Assembly: GCA_961205875.1 (NCBI GenBank)
Contig: OY540810.1
Span: 30,256,001 to 30,320,000 of the forward strand
DNA length: 64,000 nt
Source: Sialis fuliginosa
Taxonomy: Eukaryota; Arthropoda; Insecta; Megaloptera; Sialidae
Direction: 5' to 3'
A program made the translations under genes and the position numbers. The stretch's first letter is position 1. Each line of letters opens with the position of its first letter. The notes under the pieces were generated by a model that worked only from the letters and a program-made list of their open reading frames with translations, had not been told where the DNA came from and did no database searches. Positions 1 through 11,870 of the stretch are shown one piece after another.

Positions 1-1093
1 AAATATGCGAGCTTTAAATCATATTACAACAAGTTATATTAAATAATTAAGGGGGTGTAATTTTCACGTTTTAAAAGAAATCAATCATCCACCGATTTTG
101 AAATACACGCGATTGAAGCCGCGGGGAAATTCTGATATTATATAGAATATAGTTTACATCTAATATATATAGGTAAATTTATTCTTAATCAGTGATTATT
201 TTCTAAATATAACAGGGTCGAATATAAAAAGCATTACGAATGTTTATTTTTTGAATGTTTTGTACAATGCTGACATGTAGTGTTATAATATATTAGCGAT
301 TGGCATCCTGCCTGCTTTCTATCTAACTATTTGATCCGCATTTTGCAAATAAATACACAATGACGCATCACCTAAACATTAACAGCTGCACGAAAATATG
401 TACAATTATTTGGAATTCATTTTTTTACTTGTCGTTAATTAAAATAAATGTGTAAGTATACGTTGCCTAATATCGCTTCTTGACCATCTCATATTATTAA
501 ATATTTGCCATAAGCAACGACAACAAAAAAAAAGTAAAATAAATAATTTTCAATGTTTAATCATCGTATTTCTATAACAGGGAGAAATATTTTTTGTCTT
601 CAGATATTTTTAAATCGTTGTAACTCATGAATGATTTAAATAATTGTGGGAACAAATTAAAGGCGCACTATTTTAAATGAAATGAGAAATAGCGAAAAGC
701 ATTAAATAAACTATTCTAACACTTAATAAAGTATTTTAGCATTTGTAAACAATTTTGGACAGTATTTTTTATGATTTAGCAATATGTAATACAGAACTAG
801 TGTTAAGAAAATATATTGCATTGATTAAATTAAAGAAAATGACACATAGAAATAATTTGCTCACTAAAATGGCTAAATGTGTATTAGGCTGTTGATATTT
901 GTACTAAATGAGCATTATCATGTATTTATATAATATTTTATAAATCGAACAGAGTTAATGTTCTAATAAAATACTGTTCTTGGTTAGGGCAATCTATTGG
1001 GGCGAACGAAATAGAGTTGATTATGTAGTTTTGGGTTGGTTAGTTTTCGTTAGATTAGGAAGAATGAAACATTTACAGGTAACGAAGAATGGA

Positions 1094-1155
1094 CCCCCCC
1101 CCCCCTCCCAATCAAAAAAAAGTAATAACTTTTTTTTGATTGGGAGGGGGGGGGG
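1094..1155. repeat. Short near-perfect palindrome with C-run/G-run ends
   Basis: A run of 12 C, then TCCCAATC and an A-run, is followed after a 4-bp spacer by its reverse complement ending in a run of 10 G. Arms are about 28-30 bp. It would form a very stable hairpin. It could be a minimal MITE remnant or a replication-derived inversion; no flanking duplication is obvious. Confidence 0.75.
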
Positions 1156-1550
1156 TTAGTTTAATAAAACTAAAGTAAATTAAATTATACAATAATAATG
1201 AACACAAATATTATTGCGTAAAACAAAATTTTAATTCTCAAAACGGAAAATGTTATTGCTCAAAAAAATTATTTTTAATGTCAAACTTTATGCTTAGTTT
1301 AGGTAATGTTCAGAATTAAAAATGTTATTACTTAAATATAATATATTTAATGCTCAAAGTATATAAAATATTGCGCGCTTAAATACTACCCAATAATTGT
1401 TTAAAAAACACAATGCAAATTGGTCTTTCAAGAAATGACGTTTAAAAAGCATTGATACTTCAACCAACCAAAAATAGAAACTAACATTAACTAAAACTAA
1501 ATAATAATAATAATATTTCAATTACTAAAACTTAAAAAATTGATTTAGGC

Positions 1551-1723
1551 CAAGAAATCCTTGTTTTATATATAACAAAAACAATATTTTCTTAATATAA
1601 GAAATATACTCTTAATCCAACCATTTTATTATTTCGTCCAACAATAATATAGTTGGATTAGAGGTATATTTCTTATATTAAAAAAATATTGTTTTCGTTA
1701 TATATAAAACAAGAATTTCTTAG
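1551..1723. repeat. Hairpin MITE-like inverted repeat
   Basis: Two arms of about 72 bp (1551-1622 and 1652-1723) are reverse complements with only a handful of mismatches, separated by a 29-bp loop. The arms start CAAGAAAT / end ATTTCTTAG. It has no coding capacity. The form is that of a small foldback MITE; its superfamily is not assignable by eye. Confidence 0.75.
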
Positions 1724-2145
1724 TCGAAGTTTTCTACGTTTCTACCAGTAAATCTCATACTTAACATCTCCCATTATTTTCTTTGTGAAGTTAATTATTA
1801 ATTCTTATGAATAACTTATCTGTAATGTATGTTGATAAAGTATAAATAATATCTACTAATTGTAAGCGAAAGTAAATATCAAATCATTACATACACAATA
1901 TACATACAAATACAGCTTCATTAAATTCACTTTTACCACTAAGTTGATGGTAATCAGTTTTCAGGAAACTATTGATTAAATAGCGTGAACAAATAGCCAT
2001 TAAATTTACATAAATGTTATATTATATACCTATTATTACACGATCAGGGGCGTACGAAAATATGATAGAATAAGATGACACAAAGAATTGTGAATGATTC
2101 CTGTTAAGAAAAATATATTTCACTTTAATGTTTAAACTATATTTC

Positions 2146-2710
2146 CAGGGCCAGATTTACACATAAGCAAAATAAGCAGTTGCTTAGGGCCAAAGCTTAG
2201 TGTGGAGAGGGGGCTCGATTCATCGAAACCTTACGAATTTAAGCTAGTAAATTAATTAAAGTGAACGATATTTTTTTTTATAAATCCAATGAATATATCC
2301 AACAGTTCAACAAAAAAATAAAAATTTAATCTGCTTTTCCGAACGTTGAAGCCATATTGCGCTTGTTTTTGAGTCTGATGGTAACAAGCTGCTCTGGTGA
2401 AAGGTCATTTTCAAAATATGTCCCAGGAAAGACACGTGTATTTGACTATTTTATGTATAGAATCAGACAAACTTCGAAGTTTGTCTTTCAATAACATAAT
2501 TGATCAGTTTGCACTTGTGAAATCCAAAAGGAAAGCTTTGTGATTTATTTTGTTCTTAAATAATAAGAATATTTTGTTAATTTTCCATAGTTTAAAAAAT
2601 AAACACTTCAAAAAAATAATTTATGTAGAATTATTTAATTATCCGATTTTAGAATTTGCTTATTGTTAGCTTAGATTTAATTATTTCTGAGGTTACGGGC
2701 CCCTTCTATG
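2146..2710 (+). mobile_element. Decayed hAT transposon with transposase C-terminal fragment
   Basis: At 2146 is a terminus CAGGGCCAGATTTACACATA, a form typical of hAT elements of the ZMYM/GTF2I-repeat-like group. About 200 bp further in, 2341-2540 reads as the C-terminal hAT (dimerisation) region: a run like NVEAILRLFLSL, the hallmark GERSFSK at 2396-2416, then after a frame change LSFNNIIDQFALVKSKRK. The reading frame is broken at least once and most of the transposase is absent, so this is an internally deleted DNA transposon. A GC-rich stretch near 2696 (ACGGGCCCC) may be near the other end. Another hAT-like terminus, CAGGGGCGTAC, lies at about 2046. Confidence 0.6.
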
Positions 2711-3450
2711 ACTATATCTTTCTTTACATAAAATACACTTATATTTATTCACAGTATTATTATATTGTTAGTTAAATATCAGCAACAATGTTAATAAAAA
2801 GAAGAATACAGTAGTTTATAGAAATATTAAAAATATAAGTCATTTCTCCCGGGAACCATGAAATAATTAAAAACTCAAACTCTTGTTTCGAATATAATTA
2901 TCTACATATTGTTTACATAGATTACATATATTCATTACACTAAGATATAAACAATAATGCTCATTATTTATCAAAACAAAATGGATGATATAAACATAGC
3001 TACACCACTGACTAAAGCTAAATAATGTACATATTTTAGTCAATAGCGAATTTAAATAATAATCAATATATTATAGATTCACTAGACATATTGTCTCTAA
3101 AACGTCGTTTAATTAATTAATATAGTCATTATCACATATATTTAATTAAGATCTCAGAATATATACATTTTTTTATTTTATCTGATTATTTTATTACAGA
3201 TATAAATACATAATAGCAGTAATATGTTGTGTTATGTAATTAATTAACTTGTTAAAAAATATTAGAATCAGCGAATTATATTTCCTATTTTTTCAAATTT
3301 TTTTACGTTTAATTATTATTCCTCTAATGAGTTTTCAAATTTAGACAATTTAATTTTATCATTGACCGTTTAAAAGGTGAGTTTAATTGTCATTACCAGT
3401 GATATTAACTTGATTTATGATTTGATAGAAATTAGGGTAGCACGCCAAAA

Positions 3451-4260
3451 CGGATTTTTTATCTTTTCTCGAAACGAGATCGAGACCGAGAAAAACAATT
3501 TTATATACAAGTCCCGTCGAGTCTCTAAAAGGTTTTAAATAATTAGTAAAATTTTATTATTTGATATTAATATTTAAATCAATAATTAAAATAAAAATAT
3601 AAGATTCATGATATTTTAAAACTTCTTTGTTCATTATAACATACACAGGAAAAAAATAAGATCTGAAGTGATCAAATCAGATCTTGATAGATCTGCATTT
3701 TGAGACAAAATCATATAACGGACTTTTTATCTTTTCTCGAAACGAGATCGAGACCGAGAAGATAATACTTAAATTTGAACGATACGAGACCAAGAAAAAC
3801 AATTTTATATACAAGTCCCGTCGAGTTTCTAAAAAATATTAAATAAATATTAAATAAAAAAATATTAATAAATTTTATTATTTGATATTAATGTTTAAAT
3901 CAATAATTAAAATAAATATATAATATGTATATTTAAAACTTCTATGTTTATTATAACATACACAGAAAAAAAAAAGACCTGAAGTGATCAAATCAGATCT
4001 TGATAGATCTGCATTTTGAGACAAAATCATATTTGTTCACTGGTTTTGGATCTGTGGAGACCTGCAAAAATCTACAAAGATCTCTGAAGATCGTTGTAAC
4101 ATTCATGAATTTTCAACGTTTGAATCTCTATCACGACTACAACAATCTTTAGAGATATTTGTAGATCTTTGCAGGTCTCCACAGATCAAACACTAATGAA
4201 AAAATATGATTTTGTCTCAAAATGCAGATCTGTCCAAATCTAATTTGATCACTAGATCAC
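3451..4260. repeat. Direct duplication followed by a palindromic tail
   Basis: A unit beginning CGGATTTTTTATCTTTTCTC (3451-3718) recurs at 3719-4032 as CGGACTTTTTATCTTTTCTC, with the same internal landmarks (CGAAACGAGATCGAGACC, ACAAGTCCCGTCGAG, GATCTGCATTTTGAGAC). The second copy has about 45 extra bp. Its end forms the left arm of a palindrome: 3994-4096 is the reverse complement, imperfectly, of 4139-4240, including GGAGACCTGCAAA / TTTGCAGGTCTCC. This is probably a foldback-type transposable element with a partial tandem duplication. Confidence 0.65.
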
Positions 4261-5240
4261 TAGATCGTTCTTAAACACAAACTTTTTAGTTTAATGTATT
4301 ACTTAATATAGAAAATACTTACAATCATTTGCAACAATCTTTTACTATTCGAGCGAATTTTCTTCACTGTTCGAAACAAAAGATAAAATTGGTGGCAGGG
4401 CATGAGAAACTGCAAGGTTATGTAATGAAATTAACTTGTCTACACTTAATGTATATGTGTGTACAGGTTCATGTGTGCGTGTAAAGATTTTAAACCTATT
4501 TTTTACTCTTAGGCCTTATTACCCTCAAGTATGTGTAATGTATAACTTGTGTCCGGTATTATAAAAAAATTGAATAAAATTTGATAGCTAACATGCAATT
4601 TGAACAGGACATCAAATTTAAGTATATGACATTTATGAATGTTTAGCTCATGCGCGATATGTAAAAAAAACATCGATATTAAAACAGTGGTGATATTAAT
4701 TAATCTAATAAGCAAATGTCACTATAGTCTAAATGAGTTCATTGAAAATGTGTAATCTTAACATATTAGTTTTCACCATATTATGTACAGTACATTACCC
4801 TTAGATTATAATTATTATTGCTATTATTTGTTTGTGAAAAAAAAAATTATTATTATTATTAATGAAAAATATTTTATATGAAATTAGCAATTTGGTAGTT
4901 AATTAAAAATACCAATTTTCTAAATTCTATAACAAATCCATAGAGACTGTCACAAAATTTATACTCCGTTCAAAGTAATTGTTATAAATTGTTAATATAG
5001 AATCAACCTAAAATCTAAAAAAAATCAGTTGGCAATAATATATACTTACCTAATATTAATAATTATGTCGATACTTCGGTAATATAAAGAACTATTGATA
5101 CATTTATACTTCATTATATAAAAAGAATAAAAAATAAACATAGTCGTAAGAAAAGCAAACAAAAAATAAAATCTAATATTCTATATTTTATACGTTAAAA
5201 AGTTTCGAACTGCTTCTTTTCTAGTTGATAATGTGAAGTA

Positions 5241-5629
5241 AGGTACTGGCACCAGTTATGACCGCTACAAGAGCAAGGTTTACTGTTTTTGTGATTGACA
5301 GGCTTTTTTGTAATTCTCATGAACTCATGTTGTTACTAATAACACAAGTAACTTTATTGAATCAATTTAATTACCAAAGTCTGCAAATATAGTTTGTTTT
5401 TTAAATTATAGCATTTTATTTTGTTTATGTTTTTTCTCCAGTAATGGACTAATAATTAGTTTAAATATCCACCATTTTGACACCTATTGGCCGATTGTCT
5501 TCAAATCACGCTGTAAGACAGATTAATATTCAGAAATGATAGTAATCAAATATTAATATTTCAAATTCAGTACATTTAATTTAAAAATAGCCATTATTCG
5601 GATCATATCCAAGACTGGTGCCAGTACCT
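5241..5629. mobile_element. Complete nonautonomous DNA transposon (MITE), AGGTACTGGCACCAGT family
   Basis: The left end AGGTACTGGCACCAGT at 5241 and the right end ACTGGTGCCAGTACCT ending at 5629 are perfect inverted repeats of 16 bp, flanked on both sides by TA. That suggests a TA target duplication of the Tc1/mariner kind. The body is about 390 bp with no coding capacity. A second, left-truncated copy lies at 6541-7081, sharing most of the body. Confidence 0.7.
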
Positions 5630-5753
5630 TATGTAAGTATATCTTATTTATTTTTTAAAACAAGTTACACCACGTAACAATTAAATAGTAAATCATTGTA
5701 AAGATTTTGCGTATTCCCATATAACAGTCTTGATAATAGACTTTCGTTATGTA

Positions 5754-6140
5754 CAGTCGCCTGCATTAATGGTCTTGCAGTTTGTATTCATATTCGTTTA
5801 TCACAAACTTAGTAGGCTCCTCACATTTGATTATTATAATATTTAAATCATTTCTCCATGTATCAAACAAAGACAGATATTTTGAAATTAATTTGTTAGA
5901 TAAAGAACTACTCCTCGTTTATAGTACTCATAAATATTTGTGCAATTAAATTATTATGTAATCTATTGAAAATTGTATAGGTAAATTTTGTGGCAATAAA
6001 TATTTGATATTCCGAATTTTAGTATTTAAATATATTAAACTTGATAGAAAAAGAAAACCGATGATGTCTGTCTTTAAATTTGGAATCTGTTGTAAACGAT
6101 TCTAGCCTTTAGGGTGCCGGACGAGTTCTGCAGGCGACTG
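5754..6140. mobile_element. Tc1/mariner-type (pogo-like) MITE
   Basis: Termini CAGTCGCCTGCA (from 5754) and TGCAGGCGACTG (to 6140) are inverted copies and both are flanked by TA, as expected for a TA-targeting element. The 387-bp body has no transposase. It sits only 125 bp from the MITE ending at 5629. Confidence 0.65.
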
Positions 6141-6540
6141 TACGTGTACTATTTGTTTTCTCACACACATTTCGAGTGACCATTCAATATGTGTGGGCTC
6201 GTCTTGACGGACATGCATGCAGAGATGGCCCACCATATGTCTCCGGTTTGGCCATATCGGGAAGGTGACACCTGCGATTTGAATTAACGTAATTGCGTGC
6301 CCATTGTCGTGTTGTTTGTTAATCAGACGCCACTCACTTCTTATTACTTCAAGTATTTATTTATTTTGGCATGATTTTTACAAGTTCATTATCTCTCGCT
6401 CTGTATTTATATGTGTTTTATTTAACCTTTCTGCCAACAATGTTTATTTTAATTACTATGACCAATATTTCAAAACGACAATTCGCAAATATAAAAATAA
6501 TTATAGAGTGCAGAATTTCTAATAAAAAAAAAAAAAACAT

Positions 6541-7081
6541 AAGAGCAAGATTTACTGTTTTTGTGATTCACGGGCTTTTTTTGTAATTCTTATGAACTCA
6601 TATTAGTAATAAAACAAGTAACTCTTTATTTAGTCAATTTAATTACCAAAGTTCGCAAATATAGTTTGTTTTTTAAATTATAGCCTTTTATTTTGTTTAT
6701 GTTTTTTCTACAGTAATGGATGAAATAAAACCAGTAATGAGCACGCAGTGATGGACACTTGCTAATCATTACATAATGATAAGTACTATAACACAAAAGA
6801 CATAAAATAAAGATTCGTCAAATTTGAAACAATGTAGGGCAGTTGCTATGGTAATATAATAATTAATAAATAAATTAAACTAATAATTAGTTTGAATGTC
6901 CACCATTTTGACACCTATTGGCCGATTGTCATCAAATCACGCTGTAATACAGTTAATTGAATATAGATTAATATTCAGGAATGACAGTAATCAAATATCA
7001 ATAAATATTTCTAATTCAGTACATTTAATTTAAAAATAGCCATTACTGGGGTCATAACAATATTGGTGCCAGTACCTTACA
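6541..7081. mobile_element. Left-truncated second copy of the 5241 MITE family, with extra internal sequence
   Basis: The stretch from AGAGCAAGATTTACTG to GGTGCCAGTACCTTA follows the 5241-5629 element closely. The left terminus is missing (replaced by an A-run at about 6524-6537), and about 150 bp absent from the first copy lies between roughly 6720 and 6885. The right terminus is intact. Presence of the insert in one copy only shows either an internal insertion here or a deletion in the other. Confidence 0.65.
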
Positions 7082-8466
7082 TACATTGTATTAGAACAAG
7101 CAAAATGCAATTTTAAAATAAACAACAGTATACTTATTTTATGTTAGTAGGCAACAATAATAATAAAATAGTATAAGAAAAATGAAAAAAAAGTAAAACA
7201 AAAGGATATTCTATTGATTTTATTGATTATCCACTGAAGTAACCATGAACATGTGTACTTAAATTTTGACACAACTTTATTATCAAGGGGTTAATAAAAA
7301 TACTTCACACATGATTTTTTTATTATTGTAAACGTAAATTTCTTTTAAAAAATAATGGAAAATGTTTGTAAGTCGTAAAAACAAATACCCGATGTTTTAG
7401 AAAATACAGAATTTAAAGAAAAATCGCTTTAGGATAATAAATATATTATATATATTTAAAAAAACAAGTATTCCACGATGATTTCAAGTTATTTTTCGTT
7501 CTGGGTAGTTTTGGTTGCCCCTTCAGTTAAATACATATTGCAATTAACATCATTAAATGTCTTCTGTAACGTTGAAAAAACTAATATTTTTGATAATTTA
7601 AAAAATATTTATAAAGTTAAATGTGTATCTAAATTTACGTGCGTATTTTATTTGAAAAATTAATTGTGTAAATTTATTAAACGGTAAGAAATAAAATAAC
7701 AGTCAAAGTTGACGGTAAACACGTTGAGAGTATTTTTTACATCGTGGGAAGAGTGTTACGTAAGCACTAAAAGCCCATTTATATTGGAAAAGTACACATA
7801 CTGTGTCACTTTTATAATTTTTAAACAAGTTTATCAACCACGGTTTATCTATAATTAACACTTTTAAAAAATGATTTGAAACTTGTGCGTGGTTTTCTTC
7901 TTAAAGAATGTAAAATCGTCACGTACTAAATATATTTTATAAAAATAGTATTGCAGTGGTGATACCTCGTATAACGTTTCCTCAAAATGTCATAACAAAT
8001 TTATAAAAATAATATTTAATAGTCTATCGTGGGATGCCATCAAAATGTAAAAATAATAATCTAATTTTCCCCAAAATATATCTAATATATTTCCAAAAAG
8101 TATTCTATTTTTTTCCTTTCTTTAACGCTACATATTATACACTATATGACTATACTATCTTGTGTCATGTATTTATTTTATTTTTCTTGATTGTTTTTCA
8201 GATGACAAATTGACTATAACTCCATTAATTTAAAATTCTTATATGCAGCTTACAGGAAAATTTTCAGTTTGTTGACAAATGAAAATAAAACAATATTGAT
8301 ATAGGCGTTTTAGATTCAGAACAATTTCATTGACGACAAAAATGCAGAGTTAAATTTACTACAAATATTCTCCGCATATCTTCACGAGTTAAATCTTCCT
8401 GTAAAGAAACACACACACGCACACATTCGCAGCATCCAGCTGTTCGTTTCAGAAACTCCCAGACAA

Positions 8467-8793
8467 CCAAAAAATCACACACCCAATTTCATTCCACACG
8501 ACAAACCGAGACAGAATCATACTGGAACACTTAATCGCATAAGCTCATCTCTGTCATCGACATGCCACTAATTCTCCAACTGAAAAATCACACACCCAAT
8601 TCTCTCCCGCGTTGCTAGAGCGAGATATAACCATACAAAAGGAATTTTAACTCATAAGTTTATCTTTGTCATTGAAGTGTCACTAATTCTCCGACCAAAA
8701 AATCAACACCCAATTCCATCCAGAGCGAGATAAAACCATAATAAAGCACATATAATGTATAAGTCTGTCTCTGTTCATGGTGTGCCATCTTGG
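8467..8793. repeat. Tandem repeat, about three units of 95-120 bp
   Basis: Three consecutive units each carry, in order, CCAAAAAATCACACACCCAA (or close), a segment like CAGAGCGAGATAAAACCATA, TAAGTCTGTCTCTGTCAT and GCCACTAATTCTCC. Units start at about 8467, 8582 and 8698 and the last is incomplete. The block is C-rich on this strand, unlike its AT-rich surroundings. No coding frame runs through it. Confidence 0.65.
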
Positions 8794-10614
8794 ACAGTAC
8801 ACCTACAATTCTGGAACATGTTGTATTGATCTGACACGGAGGACCAAAGTTTGAATACTGCGCATGTCACCTTGTAGCGTCCTGAATGGACCATTCATGG
8901 ATAAAAGGGAAGCTGGTTTGAGATGGTGATAGTAAAAACTATATATCTTTGGGGTATGTCATTAAACACAAGAAAGATTAAATGGAGAAAATCCGTTAAT
9001 CAGTTTCTTTACGAAAACAACGTCAGATTGTACCCTTCACTACACAAGAAATCGTGTTTCGCCATTTCAATTATTTCAATATTAAAATAATATGCATAAT
9101 AATTATTATTTAAAGTTTTTATAGCATTCAGAAGTCTAAACGACTAGCTTAATTTTATAATTTTGATACCAAAGCAATTGTCTAAATATAATACATACAA
9201 TATAAAATAATATAAAAAAATCCTTAAAACTTCAATGGCCAATAATATCATAGGTACCATGATTAGAAGAGAAGACAATACAATTTAGCATTATTTGTTA
9301 TTTTACATATAAGATACGACTTTATAAAATTCCAATAAAATGTAGCGATTAACATTTTTCGACTATAAAAATATTAAATTTATGTTTTATAGCTTTGACA
9401 GCGATTCCAATTAATTTACATGGCTATTAATTGGCGCCACGATCGTTTCAGAACCAGTTAGAATTAGGAATATTTTATGTAGAGAAAATTTAATAATGTA
9501 AATTGACTATTTAACTCAATCGTAACATATTTTATATAATATATTGTATAATAATAAGGAATCTAAATCTAAATTATCGTTGATATGTTAAAAACTGCCC
9601 TAGGATAGTCAAGGAAATAATATTTATGAAGTCTATTGGGTTATATATTTTCAATTAGTTTTGTACTTGATGAAATTTGTTTAGAATGTTACTGTTTTAG
9701 ACGTTCAGAAACCAAAGTGATTAACTCCATGTTTAGTCAAAATTTAATTCCATTTGTAAAGTTATCTCTGAAAAAAAACTAGTTGTAAAAAATAAATGTT
9801 TGAGTCCTTCACAGTTGACAATATGACTAAGTGTACATTTTTTCGATCTGGTATCAGAGTCCTTCATTAATCATCCAATATTTCATACATTTACCAAATA
9901 CAACAGAAACAAATACAAGTTTAAAATATCAGGATAAAATATTCATTCACAGAAAAGTCATGAAAAATTTGCATTCAGATAAAAAATACACATTAAAATT
10001 ATTAGCATTAAGGTCTCTTATGAATACAATCATATAAATATGAAAATCGTATGCATTTTAATATGATGTGAATATTGAATGGAATTTTTCCTGATATCAT
10101 CAACATAAAATGTCTCTTGCAAAAGGCATGAGACTATAAATAATAACCAAATTAACATAAATATATAACTGTAGAAATATTAAAATATATACACATACAA
10201 AAATACAAAACTAAAACGGTGTAAATCATAAAATCTCACATTATCAGAGCCAGGGTCATCAAGTTATCGCCACTTGAATAAATATTATATTAATAATGCT
10301 AATTATACAGATACCATTACGAAAATACTGTCGCCTTTAATTGAATAAAAGTATTAAAACTCATAAATATAAGCAATTTTATTTTTTACTATTTTTTTTA
10401 TATTACTAGCGCATTGGACTCGGTGTTACCCGGGTTACTATCCACAAAATCATAGTGACCTAAAATATTCAACATGCCCACCCAACATGCCCATAACACA
10501 CGGTTCACCACGAATTGTTTTTTCCAACTTCGGGTTTACACAAACCCAATAGGTTAATTTAACTAACAGTGGAACAAACCGAAGTTTTAAAACAACTTAC
10601 AATATATTAACAAA

Positions 10615-10790
10615 TAACACAGGTTAATAAATGTAGTAGGTATACAAGCGGTGATTTAAACATGGATTTTGGCTTCTGGGTATAAGTCTCATCGGTTTGG
10701 TCATTTTATCGGCCAACGTTTCGTCGCACATTGCAGTGGACAGGGCTCTTATGAATGTGAATTAGAGCCAAGATCCAGGTCAACATCATG
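10615..10790 (-). repeat. Dispersed repeat fragment with CGAAACGTTGG core
   Basis: Read on the minus strand this contains GCGACGAAACGTTGGCCGAT, followed by a tract ending in ATCCATGTTTAAATC. From memory this resembles repeats seen in many insect genomes that carry a CTGAnGA...GAAACG core, related to the better example at 48166. The CTGA part is degenerate here. The assignment rests on motif resemblance only. Confidence 0.35.
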
Positions 10791-11870
10791 TTTACTGTCG
10801 ATACCTGAATAGTGTCTGTAAATTATTATTTATATTGAACATATAAAGCTCATTTTTTATACAATCTTTCTATCAAAAAATATCTCGAATCCGAGTACCA
10901 AAATAACGCAAATTTATGCTATTCTGAATTCAGGAACTAAATACTTTCAGTGAACAAAAATGTGTCCGGCAAAAACATGTGGTAATAGAAAACATGAATA
11001 CACATGTTGATGCTATTGTTATCTTTTCCTAGAAGGATTCCTTAGAAATAGACCTGCGCTATGTATTTACCAAGCCATGCAAATAAAAAACAAATTCATC
11101 ATTATCTATTTTAAATAACCTGAAAAAATTCCATTCCACATCTGTGTGTGTGTATGTGATATTTCTGGCGATATTTTGTTTACAAATTTAATTTTAATTA
11201 AACAAGTTAAATGTAGGGTCGAACTAGATAATTAAGATGTACATTTCTTATTTTGATTAAAATCGAATCTAAATATATTTTTTAATTTAATTTTTACTAA
11301 AATAAAGACATTTTTATTTGTAAAGTACGCAGTATTAACACGTATCTTAACAATAATTTAAATATTATCTACATTTAGATCTAAAGTTCACGCAAATAAC
11401 ATTGAGTTACGTAGAAATATATAGCTGAAGATATTTATAAAAGACAATGACAAAGACAAATTAGGAAACTGAAACAAATGCCATTTTCCATGAGTTTTTG
11501 CCCAGCTTTTGATGACACTTAAATATTTTGTGTGGCAACAGGATTGACTCTATATTTTACTTACATATTCTATTATAATACATTTTTTACTTCGTTCGAA
11601 ATTATAAATTGTATACTAAATTTTAACTTTAAGATTCAAAGCTATACCAAAATAAATATAAATTAAAAATGTTAAATGAATTTATTTTTAAAATATTCGC
11701 AAAATTGAGTCAATGCATTTTTTCCAATTCCAATAGATATCGATATTTATATTCAGATTTTTTTAAATTTAATAACTTATTATTAGACTAATATTAATAT
11801 ACAAACTAATATACTGTATTATCTTCGCAGTTGCCAAAAATTTTCGTCAAAAACCACGGCAACCATTGTA

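Noticed and set aside
6304-6586. Two overlapping plus-strand frames of 71-72 codons
   Set aside because: AT-rich, no ATG-initiated domain or signal peptide of LRP4 type, and the right part runs into the poly-A before a MITE copy.
10420-10460. tRNA- or SINE-like wording (GCATTGGACTCGGTGTTACC then CGGGTT)
   Set aside because: No cloverleaf can be drawn and no A and B boxes at proper spacing; too short to call.
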